NCBI GenBank assembly: GCA_900771325.1
Contig: CAAGNN010000054.1
Span: 1-24,558, forward strand
Reading direction: 5' to 3'
Source of the DNA: Kiritimatiellia bacterium
GTDB lineage: Bacteria; Verrucomicrobiota; Kiritimatiellia; RFP12; DVOR01
Length of the DNA stretch: 24,558 nucleotides
Position 1 is the stretch's first letter. Each line of letters begins with the position of its first letter. Position numbers and translations under genes: made by a program. A model generated the notes under the pieces. It was not told the DNA's origin and ran no database searches. It was given only the letters and a program-made list of their open reading frames with translations. Of this stretch, positions 1 through 6,781 are shown one piece after another.

Positions 1-1451
1 AGGGCCTCTTGAGCGGTCGTGCCGTCGGTCTTGAACTCGAAGAGGTAGATGAAGTCCGGCAGCTTGACCACCATATCCGCGCGCTTGCCGGAGGATTGGC
101 CCGCCTCGACAATCGGCTCGAAACCGCGCGCGAGGAAGAAGGCCTGGAGGAGCCGCTGATAGTTATACTCCTGGATGCGCTCCTCAGTGGCGCCGTAGTG
201 GCACTTGGCGTAGAAGTCGGGCAAATCGGCACGCAGGAAGATATCGCGACTCTCGTAGTCGATGTGGGCATTGAGCCGCGAGCGCTGCGCGTCGTCGGGG
301 AGGGCCAGTTCGCAGAGGAAGGCGTTTAGGTCGCGGCGGATCTCCTCGTCAGGGATCCCCAGAATATAACGATCATAAGCCGCCTGATAGCCCTTGATGG
401 TCAGATAACCGGTCTGGTAGAGCACGACTATCGGCGACAGCGCGGCAAGCTGCGAAGGCGTCTCCAGCTCGGCAGGGGAGGCCATCAAGGGTTTATCGAA
501 GTCGAGGCTCAGCAATTCGTTGCGCCGCAGGAAGGTTGTCAGCGTCGAGGGCCGGCCTGTCGTAGACCACTGCGCCTCGAAGCGTTGGCTTCTCGAAGTC
601 AGCGTTCGCGCGATGGCCACTGGGTTATAGACGCTCTCCTCAGAATCGCCCGAGAAACGGTAACCATTAAACCAGTGCGCGAGAGAGGCCATAAAGTCGG
701 CCTTGGAGAGATGCATCTCCTGCGCGCGGCGGTCGAGGTGCTCACCAAAGTTCGCCTCCAGCTCCGCTTGCGTGTAGCCGAGCATTGTGGCGTAATCAGG
801 GTTGTAGGTGAGGTCGACGATATTGTTCAGCCCCGAGAAGACCGCCAAGGAGGCGAACTTGGAGATGCCGGTAATCATCGCAAATCGGATAGCCGCTTGA
901 TTCCCCTTAAGAGCAGCGTAGAAGTTGGCCAACTCACTGCGGATACGCTCGCAGAACTCGGGACGGTTCAAGGTGTGGCAGATGGGTGCGTCGTATTCAT
1001 CAATCAGCAAGACCACCTGTTTGCCCTCACGGATAAAGCGCCTGAGCACATTGCGCAACCGAATGGCTGGCTGCGTCGCCTCGCCCGAGTCGTCAAAGTC
1101 TAAGAGCGCCTGCCACACCTCATTCCTAAAACCTGCCAGGAAATCCTCGACCGTCTCCGCCAGTGTTTGCGACAAATCCAGGTGAATGACCGGCCAAGAC
1201 TGCCAGTCATAGTCCTCCTTGGCAATGGCCAGGCCCTCGAACAACTCGCGCTTACCCTCGAAGATAGCCTTCAAGGTGGAGATCATCAACGACTTGCCAA
1301 ACCGCCTCGGCCGCGCCAAGAAGAAGATGTTCGAGGCCGCATCCCCTGCCCGGATAATTCGATAAAAGTAATCGGTCTTATCCACATAGATCACCCGCTT
1401 TTCGCGGATTAGCGGGAACTCAGAACTCTGCACATTGATGTTGCTTCCCAT
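1..1451 (-). CDS. AAA-ATPase-like / PD-(D/E)XK nuclease family protein (partial, 3' end outside window)
   Basis: The protein begins MGSNINVQSSEFPLIRE and about 483 codons are visible before the window edge. It matches the widespread AAA-ATPase-like family with a C-terminal PD-(D/E)XK (DUF1703-type) domain. Residues 47-54 are the family's Walker A-like RPRRFGKS, residues 149-154 (LIDEYD) are Walker B, and near residue 465-480 the segment KRADMVVK...YLFEFK gives the D and ExK of a nuclease-type fold. Members are usually a little over 500 residues, so only a short tail should be missing. The start is set by AAAGGAG five bases upstream of the ATG. Members often occur in many genomic copies in gut and anaerobic bacteria, and their true activity is not established. 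It is transcribed away from ispE, with the repeat-filled region behind it. Family assignment is confident; function is not. Confidence 0.88.
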   Translation of the reverse strand, partial: MGSNINVQSSEFPLIREKRVIYVDKTDYFYRIIRAGDAASNIFFLARPRRFGKSLMISTLKAIFEGKRELFEGLAIAKEDYDWQSWPVIHLDLSQTLAETVEDFLAGFRNEVWQALLDFDDSGEATQPAIRLRNVLRRFIREGKQVVLLIDEYDAPICHTLNRPEFCERIRSELANFYAALKGNQAAIRFAMITGISKFASLAVFSGLNNIVDLTYNPDYATMLGYTQAELEANFGEHLDRRAQEMHLSKADFMASLAHWFNGYRFSGDSEESVYNPVAIARTLTSRSQRFEAQWSTTGRPSTLTTFLRRNELLSLDFDKPLMASPAELETPSQLAALSPIVVLYQTGYLTIKGYQAAYDRYILGIPDEEIRRDLNAFLCELALPDDAQRSRLNAHIDYESRDIFLRADLPDFYAKCHYGATEERIQEYNYQRLLQAFFLARGFEPIVEAGQSSGKRADMVVKLPDFIYLFEFKTDGTTAQEA

Positions 1452-1471
1452 TGGCGCTCCTTTCGCCGCAC

Positions 1472-1480
1472 ATCATACCA
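1472..1480 (-). promoter_or_regulatory. Extended -10 promoter for the AAA-ATPase gene
   Basis: Read on the minus strand this is TGGTATGAT, an extended -10 (TGN plus a TATAAT-like hexamer), preceded by TTG. Transcription would start about 13 bases before the ATG, just ahead of the AAAGGAG ribosome site. I see no good -35 box. The sequence closely resembles the other candidate promoters in the window (TGATATAGT, TGGTATAGT). Confidence 0.5.
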
Positions 1481-1523
1481 CAAGCCGCAGACCCAAGGCG
1501 AACCCGGGGCGGATGGATTTTTC

Positions 1524-1544
1524 GATAGGCGATAACCGATAGAC
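1524..1544. repeat. 7-bp tandem repeat, GATAGGC type
   Basis: Three consecutive heptamers GATAGGC, GATAACC, GATAGAC. The same motif, singly or in tandem, recurs at about 2049-2062 and, inverted as GCCTATC, at 7418-7440. Confidence 0.75.
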
Positions 1545-1616
1545 GCGAAAGCTGTCGCCGGAGGTGGCAAGCCCGGCCAATGGACTGCCAGCCCCGCCGT
1601 CGCAGCACGCGCCCTG

Positions 1617-1644
1617 TCCACTGTCGACTGTTCACTGTCGACCG
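1617..1644. repeat. 7-bp tandem repeat, TTCACTG/TCGACTG type
   Basis: Four consecutive heptamers TCCACTG, TCGACTG, TTCACTG, TCGACCG. They resemble the TTCACCG-type tracts at 2249-2283 and 17019-17060. Confidence 0.75.
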
Positions 1645-1763
1645 GGAGCGCAGCGACCCGCCCCGGGTTGACCTCGCATCCGCCCCGGGTTGACCTCGCA
1701 TCCGCCCCGGGTTGCCCCTCGACCCGGGGCGGGTTCATTTTGGACCCGCCCCGAGGCCGATTA

Positions 1764-1846
1764 TTAAGACTGAGTGTTAATTCAATTAAGACTCAGTCTT
1801 ATTTCAATTAAGACTAACTGTTAATTCAATTAAGACTGAGTCTTAA
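1764..1846. repeat. Four 22-bp units, each a 17-bp palindrome plus TTCAA
   Basis: Units start at 1764, 1786, 1808 and 1830. The last, TTAAGACTGAGTCTTAA, is a perfect palindrome around a single central base. The others carry one to three changes. Each pair of units is separated by exactly TTCAA. In composition this block is unlike the GC-rich units on either side but shares their period. Confidence 0.92.
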
Positions 1847-1884
1847 TTATTCCGCCCGCCCCGGACTCGTTTTGGGGCCGGGGC

Positions 1885-1978
1885 GAGAGGAAATAATAAG
1901 TCCGGGACTTATCGGCGATAAGTGGGGGACTTATCGGAGATAACTCCCGGACTTATTGCCGATAAGTGGGGGACTTAA
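1885..1978. repeat. Second AT-rich 22-bp array: 17-bp palindromes separated by GGGGG/CCCGG
   Basis: Full units start at 1907, 1929 and 1951: ACTTATCGGCGATAAGT, ACTTATCGGAGATAACT, ACTTATTGCCGATAAGT. The first is a perfect palindrome around its central base. Partial units lie on both sides (about 1885-1901, and from 1973). Separators CCGGG, GGGGG, CCCGG and GGGGG are five bases long and fall on the GC-core register of the surrounding mosaic, so the palindromes are offset by half a unit. Confidence 0.9.
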
Positions 1979-2248
1979 TAGTTCACCCAGGGGCGGGTCG
2001 ATTTTGCATCCGCCCCGGGTTCGCCTCGAGGTAGGCCCGGGTGGATTTTTCGATAGGCGATAGAGAGAACTCAGCAGACCACGGCATAACGCGGACCGCC
2101 CCTCGCGCGTACGCGCGCGCACCTTATATACATTGTGTTTGGTAGCGAGAGTACCCGGAGGGTGCCTCCGCCGGGGTGGAGCGCACTGCGCTCCCGGGAG
2201 GTGTGGGGGCGAGAAGTCCGCAGGAGCTATGTCAACAGACCCCACATA

Positions 2249-2283
2249 CTTACCGTTCACCATTCGCCGTTCACCGTTCACGG
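2249..2283. repeat. 7-bp tandem repeat, TTCACCG type
   Basis: Five consecutive heptamers CTTACCG, TTCACCA, TTCGCCG, TTCACCG, TTCACGG, ending at the hairpin in front of the ispE promoter. Confidence 0.75.
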
Positions 2284-2303
2284 GGCGCGTCAGCGCCCCT
2301 TTT
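2282..2303 (+). terminator. Terminator-like hairpin just upstream of the ispE promoter
   Basis: Seven-bp stem GGGGCGC / GCGCCCC with loop GTCA, followed directly by TTTT. It would insulate ispE from upstream transcription. The U-tract is short, so termination is plausible, not certain. The T-tract ends at the first base of the extended -10 element. Confidence 0.5.
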
Positions 2304-2311
2304 GCTATAAT
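2303..2311 (+). promoter_or_regulatory. Extended -10 promoter of the ispE-rplI run
   Basis: TGC followed by a perfect TATAAT. Expected transcription start is about 2317-2319, at or within a few bases of the ATG at 2320 (a second ATG is at 2323). No ribosome-binding site fits between, so the transcript is probably leaderless. The -35 region falls in the GC-rich hairpin and shows no recognisable box. Confidence 0.6.
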
Positions 2312-2319
2312 ACGCGGCT

Positions 2320-3279
2320 ATGATGCAGTTGTTATCGCCGGCGAAGATCAATGTGACCTTGAGGGTGCTCGGGGTCCGGGAAGATGGGTTTCACGCGTTG
2401 GATTCGGCCGTGGTGCCGTTGGGGTTGTGCGACGAGGTGACGCTGGCGCGTGCGGCGGAGGGGACGACGCTTTCGGTGGTTGGCGAGGGGGTGGAACTGG
2501 GGGCGATGCCGACTGACGCGGAGGGGAACTTGGCGGTGCGCGCGGTGCGGCTGTTGGAGCGGGAGGTGGGGCGTTCGCTCCCGACGCGGCTGGAGATCCG
2601 CAAGCGGATTCCGTTGGGCGGGGGGCTTGGCGGGGGGAGTTCGAATGCGGCGACGGTCTTGCGGGGGATGAATGAGTTGTGGGATCTGGGGCTGCCGCGC
2701 GAGCGGTTGTGCGAGTTGAGCTCGGAATTGGGGTCTGACGTTGCGCAGTTTGTGCTGGATGGGTTGGTGCGGATGCGTGGGCGCGGGGAGGTGGTGGAGC
2801 GCGCGGAGGGGCGTTTCGGGCCGGGGGTGTGGGTGGTGCTGGCCAATGATGGGACCCATTGCCCCACGCCGGCGGTCTACCGGGCCTTCGATCGGGCGCC
2901 GGACGCGGGGGGGCGGTTGACAAATGGGGATGAATTGTGGGATACTGTGCGCCTCTCTTTCCAAGCGGGAGAGGTCTCGCGCGTGGCTGAGGCGGTCGGG
3001 AACGACCTGGAGGCGGCGTGTTTTGGGCTTTTCCCGGGGGTTGCCCGGACGGCGGAAGCTTTGCGGGCGGTCGGCTGCCAAGGGGTCACGCTCTGTGGCA
3101 GCGGCGCAACGGTCTTTGGGCTGGTGCGTAGCCGCGAGGAGGGGGAGCAAGCGCTCGGGCATCCGGCTTTGGCGGGGTGTTGGCGAGCATGTGTTCAGAC
3201 GCTGCCCGATGGTGTAATGGCAGCACACGGGCCTTTGACGCCCATAGTCATGGTTCGAATCCATGTCGGGCAACCATAA
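2320..3279 (+). CDS. ispE: 4-diphosphocytidyl-2-C-methyl-D-erythritol kinase
   Basis: GHMP-family kinase phosphorylating CDP-methylerythritol in the cytosolic MEP pathway to isoprenoid precursors. N-terminal LLSPAKINVTLRVLG carries the substrate-binding lysine (K9). IPLGGGLGGGSSNAA (97-111) is the ATP-binding glycine-rich loop. GSDVAQF (138-144) holds the catalytic aspartate D140, where most members read GSDVPFF. The frame is 319 residues, longer than the usual 280-295, because its last 25 codons are the tRNA-Gln gene (3203-3276) and the stop is the TAA right after the tRNA's CCA. Without that tail the protein would be 294 residues, a normal length. Start may be 2320 or 2323 (ATGATG). Codons are strikingly G-rich at third positions, unlike prs and rplY downstream. 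The order ispE, tRNA-Gln, prs, rplY, pth is also known in proteobacteria such as Pseudomonas. Confidence 0.93.
   Translation: MMQLLSPAKINVTLRVLGVREDGFHALDSAVVPLGLCDEVTLARAAEGTTLSVVGEGVELGAMPTDAEGNLAVRAVRLLEREVGRSLPTRLEIRKRIPLGGGLGGGSSNAATVLRGMNELWDLGLPRERLCELSSELGSDVAQFVLDGLVRMRGRGEVVERAEGRFGPGVWVVLANDGTHCPTPAVYRAFDRAPDAGGRLTNGDELWDTVRLSFQAGEVSRVAEAVGNDLEAACFGLFPGVARTAEALRAVGCQGVTLCGSGATVFGLVRSREEGEQALGHPALAGCWRACVQTLPDGVMAAHGPLTPIVMVRIHVGQP
3203..3276 (+). tRNA. tRNA-Gln (anticodon TTG)
   Basis: A 74-nt cloverleaf can be folded by hand. The acceptor arm is TGCCCGA / TCGGGCA, the D-arm GTGT...GCAC, and the anticodon arm CGGGC / GCCCA (four pairs plus one C-A mismatch) with loop CTTTGAC. The four-base variable loop is TAGT and the T-arm CATGG-TTCGAAT-CCATG. 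The discriminator is A, and CCA is encoded. Loop position 34-36 is TTG, reading CAA and, by wobble, CAG. The U1-A72 end pair is typical of glutamine tRNAs. The gene lies wholly inside the 3' part of the ispE reading frame, in the same direction, and 38 bp before prs. It is presumably cut from a common transcript. Confidence 0.95.
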
Positions 3280-3314
3280 CGGTTGGCGCAGCGTCTGGTA
3301 AACGAGGAAGCACG

Positions 3315-4265
3315 ATGGAAAAGTTGCAGGTTTTTTCAGGGACGGCAAATCAGCCTTTGGCCGAGAAGATTGCCGCGTGCATGGGCACCACGCTGGGCGC
3401 GGTGGATATTCGCCATTTCCCTGATGGCGAGACGTGGTGCAAGATTAGCGACAATGTGCGCGGGGCCGACCTCTTCCTCGTGCAGCCGATTTGCAAGCAG
3501 CCCAACGAGATGTTGATGGAGCTGCTGATTATGATTGACGCCGCGCGTCGGGCTTCGGCCGATCGCATCACGGCCGTCCTCCCCTATTTTGGCTATGCGC
3601 GCCAGGACCGCAAGGACCAGCCGCGCGTGCCGATCACCTCGAAGCTCGTGGCCAACCTCCTCGTTGCCGCCGGTGCCAACCGCGTGCTGACGATGGACCT
3701 GCACGCTGCGCAGATTCAAGGCTTTTTCGATATTCCCGTGGATCACCTTCACGCCGCGCCGGTTATGGTGAAGTACCTGCGCGAAATGAAGCTCGCTAAG
3801 CCGCTTGTCGTTTCTCCCGATACCGGCGGGGTCAAGACGGCTTACGCTTATTCGCAGATGCTGGGCACCGGCCTGGCTATCGTGGCGAAGCAGCGTTTGG
3901 GTGCCGCGGAAGTGGATGCGTTCAGCGTCGTCGGCGACGTCGACGGCTGTGACGTGATTATGGTCGATGACATGACGACGACTTGCGGGACGCTTTGTGC
4001 AGCTGCGAAGCTCCTGAAGTCTCGCGGTGCGCGCTCTGTGCGTGCCGTTGTCTCGCACATCCCCCTCACGCAGGTGGGTATTGACCGCCTGCGCGCCAAC
4101 GACGGGCTCATCGAAGAGCTCATCACGACCGACTCCATCCCGCTCGATGAATCGATCTCGGGCTTGCCGTCGATCAAGGTGCTCTCCGTGGCGCCGTTGC
4201 TGGCCGAGGCCATCACTCGCATCCATAACAACCAGTCCGTCTCCTCGCTCTTCCGCCTGTCGTAA
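3315..4265 (+). CDS. prs: Ribose-phosphate pyrophosphokinase (PRPP synthetase)
   Basis: Makes PRPP from ribose 5-phosphate and ATP for nucleotide, histidine, tryptophan and NAD synthesis. The 316-residue length is typical of class I enzymes. Visible motifs are FPDGE (35-39), YFGYARQDRK (91-100, ATP site), MDLHAAQIQGFF (127-138, catalytic and ring-contact region), SPDTGGVKTA (167-176) and the PRPP loop IMVDDMTTTCGT (215-226). In most relatives that loop reads VDDMIDTAGT, so the loop here is a variant, but the two aspartates are kept. The start at 3315 gives the canonical N-terminus KLQVFSGTAN and is preceded by GAGGAAG. An in-frame start further upstream would lie inside the tRNA and is rejected. 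It is part of the ispE-rplI run. Confidence 0.97.
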   Translation: MEKLQVFSGTANQPLAEKIAACMGTTLGAVDIRHFPDGETWCKISDNVRGADLFLVQPICKQPNEMLMELLIMIDAARRASADRITAVLPYFGYARQDRKDQPRVPITSKLVANLLVAAGANRVLTMDLHAAQIQGFFDIPVDHLHAAPVMVKYLREMKLAKPLVVSPDTGGVKTAYAYSQMLGTGLAIVAKQRLGAAEVDAFSVVGDVDGCDVIMVDDMTTTCGTLCAAAKLLKSRGARSVRAVVSHIPLTQVGIDRLRANDGLIEELITTDSIPLDESISGLPSIKVLSVAPLLAEAITRIHNNQSVSSLFRLS

Positions 4266-4309
4266 GGGCCCGAAACGGACATTCCCAGAAACCAAGGACA
4301 CACACATCC

Positions 4310-4963
4310 ATGAACCAGATCACACTCAACGCCTCCGTGCGCACCGAGCAGGGATCCAAGGCCGCCGGTCGTTTGCGTCGCGCGGGGAAGATTCCCGGCG
4401 TCATCAAGCGTATGTCGGGTGAGTCGACCCTTATCGAGCTGGATGCCCACGCTTACGATATGACGATGCGCGCCCACCACGGCGATCAGCTCCTCGTCTC
4501 GATCGACCTCGGCGGCACCAAGCTCTCCGCGCTGCTGCGCGAAACTCAGCACGACGTGATGACCGGCAAGGTCTCGCACGTTGACTTCGGCGAAGTCGAC
4601 ATGGGCCACACCGTGCGCGTGGAAATCGCCATCAACCTCGTCGGCACCCCCGATGGCGTCAAGAACGCCAACGGTGTGCTCGAGCAGGAGCTCCGCGCCA
4701 TCCACGTCGACTGCCTGCCCTCGGATATCGTCGAGAGCTTCGACATCGACGTCTCGGCCCTCAAGGTCGGCGACTCGCTCCTCGCCTCGCAACTCAACCT
4801 CGGCGAGAAGTATCACGTTACAACCCACAAGGATACCGTCGTGGCCGCCGTGGTGGCCGCCGACGAGGAGATCGCTCTCCCCGCCGCTGACGGTGCCGCC
4901 GCCGAGCCCGAAGTGATCGGCGCGAAGAAGGCTGACGCGGCCGCTGAGTCCGCCAAGAAGTAA
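4310..4963 (+). CDS. rplY: 50S ribosomal protein L25, Ctc (long) form
   Basis: Binds 5S rRNA in the large subunit. The 217-residue length is the general-stress Ctc type, in which an L25 domain (about 1-95, with SKAAGRLRRAGKIPGVI near residues 16-32) is followed by a TL5-like beta domain (about 96-185). A lysine/alanine-rich tail ends the protein. HVDFGEVD near residue 92-99 and NPDGVK-like VGTPDGVKNANGVL (around 112-125) are typical of the domain junction. It follows prs at 44 bp and precedes pth, the order commonly seen in bacteria. No anomaly. Confidence 0.96.
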   Translation: MNQITLNASVRTEQGSKAAGRLRRAGKIPGVIKRMSGESTLIELDAHAYDMTMRAHHGDQLLVSIDLGGTKLSALLRETQHDVMTGKVSHVDFGEVDMGHTVRVEIAINLVGTPDGVKNANGVLEQELRAIHVDCLPSDIVESFDIDVSALKVGDSLLASQLNLGEKYHVTTHKDTVVAAVVAADEEIALPAADGAAAEPEVIGAKKADAAAESAKK

Positions 4964-5008
4964 TCCACCGGCCGGCCGCATCCGCGGCTGGGCCACGGCA
5001 ACGAAGCA

Positions 5009-5593
5009 ATGAAAGTGTTGGTTGGTCTCGGGAACCCCGGCGCACAATACGCCCAGACTCCCCACAACCTCGGCTTCCTGGCCCTCGACGCGCTCGCCGC
5101 GCAGCTCGGGGCCGACTGGAAGAGCGAACCGCGCTTCAAAGCCCTCGTTGCCAAAGTCCTTCGCAAGGGGGAAACCCTGTGGCTGCTCAAGCCGCAGACC
5201 TACATGAACCTCTCCGGAGAATCTGTGGGCCCCTTCCTGAAGTACTACGGCGCAAGTGCCGATGACCTGCTCGTGTTGAGCGACGATTGCGACCTGCCCC
5301 CCGGGCAGCTCCGCCTCCGCCCAGCCGGCTCCGCCGGTGGCCACAACGGCCTCAAGAGCATCATCGCGCACGTCGGCACCGAAGCCTTTGCCCGCCTCCG
5401 CCTGGGAGCCGGGCGCCGCGCCGGAGAGCGTAGGGGATTGATTGACTTCGTCCTCCACCGCTTCTCCCCCGAGGAGGCCGAGGAAGCCGCGCAGACCGCC
5501 CAGCGGGCCGCAGAAGCCACGCTCTGTTGGGTCGACTGCGGCACCGCCGAAGCCCAGAACCGCTACAATGCCCCCCGGCAACCGAACCCTTAG
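5009..5593 (+). CDS. pth: Peptidyl-tRNA hydrolase
   Basis: Recycles peptidyl-tRNAs that drop off the ribosome by hydrolysing the ester bond. The 194-residue length is normal. MKVLVGLGNPGAQYAQTPHNLGF contains N9 and the catalytic H19. YMNLSGESV (near 69-77), the catalytic aspartate in VLSDDCDLP (around 89-97) and GHNGLKSI (near 111-118) are all present. In most homologues the segment before the catalytic histidine reads TRHN; here it is TPHN, a mild oddity next to the active site. Start chosen for the canonical N-terminus. It lies 45 bp after rplY, and its stop is only eight bases before the rpsF ATG, so the two are probably co-translated. Confidence 0.96.
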   Translation: MKVLVGLGNPGAQYAQTPHNLGFLALDALAAQLGADWKSEPRFKALVAKVLRKGETLWLLKPQTYMNLSGESVGPFLKYYGASADDLLVLSDDCDLPPGQLRLRPAGSAGGHNGLKSIIAHVGTEAFARLRLGAGRRAGERRGLIDFVLHRFSPEEAEEAAQTAQRAAEATLCWVDCGTAEAQNRYNAPRQPNP

Positions 5594-5601
5594 GAATTGT
5601 A

Positions 5602-5985
5602 ATGAAGCAGTACGACGCACATTTCATCTTCGTCCAGAACGGCCGCGACGAGGCCTGGGCGAAAACCATCGAGCGGATGCAGGGCGAGATCACCCGCATC
5701 GGCGGCAAGGTCCTCGACACCCAGGATCTTGGCAAGAAGACCTTCGCCCGCATTCAGCAGAAGAAGGAGAGCGGCACCTACCTCACCATCCGCTTTGAGC
5801 TGGAGGCCGCCAAGGTCAACGAGCTGCGCGCTCGCTATGCCCTCATCGAAGAGATCTTCCGCCTGCAGATCCTCGCGATCGACCCGATCGTGGAGGCGAA
5901 GCTCGTCAAGCAGGCCGCCGAGAAGAAGGCCCGCCAGGAAGCCGCCGCTAAGGCCGCCGCCGAAGCCGCCCCCGTGGAAGCCTAA
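5602..5985 (+). CDS. rpsF: 30S ribosomal protein S6
   Basis: Small-subunit protein that pairs with S18 on 16S rRNA. It is 127 residues long. The start at 5602 gives MKQYDAHFIFVQNGRDEAWAK and sits behind TAGGAA. The longer frame starting at 5527 would overlap pth by 67 bases and adds no homologous sequence. The S6 fold covers about residues 1-100, and the remainder is an alanine/lysine-rich tail (KKARQEAAAKAAAEAAPVEA), as in many S6 proteins. It opens the standard rpsF-ssb-rpsR-rplI cluster. Confidence 0.95.
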   Translation: MKQYDAHFIFVQNGRDEAWAKTIERMQGEITRIGGKVLDTQDLGKKTFARIQQKKESGTYLTIRFELEAAKVNELRARYALIEEIFRLQILAIDPIVEAKLVKQAAEKKARQEAAAKAAAEAAPVEA

Positions 5986-6003
5986 CCTAAACGGGAGCCT
6001 TCG

Positions 6004-6492
6004 ATGGCCGCAACCCTCAACAAAGTCTTCCTGATGGGGAACCTCACGCGGGATCCCGAAGTGAAGCAGACCCCCTCGGGCGAGACCGTCGCGGATATGA
6101 GCCTGGCGGTGAGCGAGCAGTTCCGCTCGCGCGCCACCAACGAAGTCCGCGAGGTCGTCACCTATGTCGATGTCACGGTCTGGGGACGCGTGGCGGAAAA
6201 CTGCGGTCAGTACCTGACCAAGGGCCGCCCGGTCTTCGTGGAAGGCCGTCTGGTCACCGACTCGTGGGAGGACAAGACTACCGGCCAGAAGCGCAGCCGC
6301 CTGCGCGTGCGCGCCGACCGCGTCCAGTTCCTCTACTCGCCCAACGCCAATCGGCGCGAGACGAGCGGAGCGACGGCCAGCAGCGAATGGGCCCCCGCCC
6401 GCGAGGCGCCCACCGCCCCGGCCCCGGCCCCTGCGCCGGCACCGGTCGAGCCCGCCGCCGACAGCCGCGACCCCGAAGATCTCCCCTTCTAA
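6004..6492 (+). CDS. ssb: Single-stranded DNA-binding protein
   Basis: Tetrameric OB-fold protein coating ssDNA in replication and repair. It has 162 residues. The OB fold spans about 1-112 (NKVFLMGNLTRDPEVKQTPSG, then VTVWGRVAENCGQYLTKGRPVFVEGRL). A proline/alanine-rich flexible linker follows (about 118-150), with an acidic tip DPEDLPF at 156-162 matching the conserved partner-binding tail, which usually ends DDDIPF. Classic position between rpsF and rpsR. Confidence 0.96.
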   Translation: MAATLNKVFLMGNLTRDPEVKQTPSGETVADMSLAVSEQFRSRATNEVREVVTYVDVTVWGRVAENCGQYLTKGRPVFVEGRLVTDSWEDKTTGQKRSRLRVRADRVQFLYSPNANRRETSGATASSEWAPAREAPTAPAPAPAPAPVEPAADSRDPEDLPF

Positions 6493-6520
6493 CCACTCTG
6501 TAAGCAAGGAACTTTTCACC

Positions 6521-6763
6521 ATGCCTATGAAACCCAAACGCCCCGGTTCCCGCAAGCCGAAGACCGACCTGGTCCCCCGCAAGCGCCAGCCCTTCATCGA
6601 GCCCACCGAGCTTGTCGATATCAACAACGTCGAGCTCCTGAGCCACTTCATCACCGAGTACGGCAAGATCATCCCTGCGCGCGTCTCGGGCGTCACCGCG
6701 CTCCAGCAGCGCCACATCAAAAAAGGCATCCGCCGCGCCCGCAACATGGGCCTGCTCGCCTAA
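6521..6763 (+). CDS. rpsR: 30S ribosomal protein S18
   Basis: 80 residues, partner of S6 in the 30S platform. The core DINNVELLSHFITEYGKIIPARVSGVTALQQRHIKKGIRRARNMGLL is diagnostic: YKD-type region followed by GKI(I/L)P-R-TG and the RA(R)xxxLLP end. There are no cysteines, so this is the zinc-free form. The ribosome site GCAAGGAA precedes the ATG. Between ssb and rplI as expected. Confidence 0.95.
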   Translation: MPMKPKRPGSRKPKTDLVPRKRQPFIEPTELVDINNVELLSHFITEYGKIIPARVSGVTALQQRHIKKGIRRARNMGLLA

Positions 6764-6781
6764 ACCGAAAGGAAAGACACC

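Larger units (their letters stand above)
1656..2043. repeat. 22-bp phased repeat mosaic (GC-rich cores interleaved with two AT-rich palindrome families)
   Basis: GC-rich 14-bp cores of the form (A/G)(T/C)CCGCCCCGGGTT, or with CCGGGGCGGG in place of CCGCCCCGGG, are centred at 1662.5, 1684.5, 1706.5, 1728.5 and 1750.5, exactly 22 bp apart. The register then continues through four AT-rich palindromes centred at 1772, 1794, 1816 and 1838, and returns to GC cores at about 1860.5 and 1882.5. It continues through a second AT family and reappears as GC cores at 1992.5, 2014.5 and 2036.5. The distance from 1882.5 to 1992.5 is 110 bp, five units. Orientation of the GC core changes without shifting the register. 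Confidence 0.9.
1452..2319. other. 868-bp divergent intergenic region filled with repeats
   Basis: No credible gene lies here; open frames in it are artefacts of repeats whose 22-bp period is not a multiple of three. From left to right it holds the minus-strand promoter, one isolated 22-bp unit (about 1504-1525), two heptamer tracts (1524-1544 and 1617-1644), a 22-bp phased mosaic (1656-2043), a GC-rich stretch with small inverted repeats such as GGAGCGC-ACT-GCGCTCC near 2178-2194, another heptamer tract (2249-2283), a terminator-like hairpin and the ispE promoter. Confidence 0.8.

Noticed and set aside
3848..5620. 590-codon minus-strand frame over prs, rplY and pth
   Set aside because: It is antisense to three well-conserved genes and has no recognisable domain; it is open only because of biased third positions.
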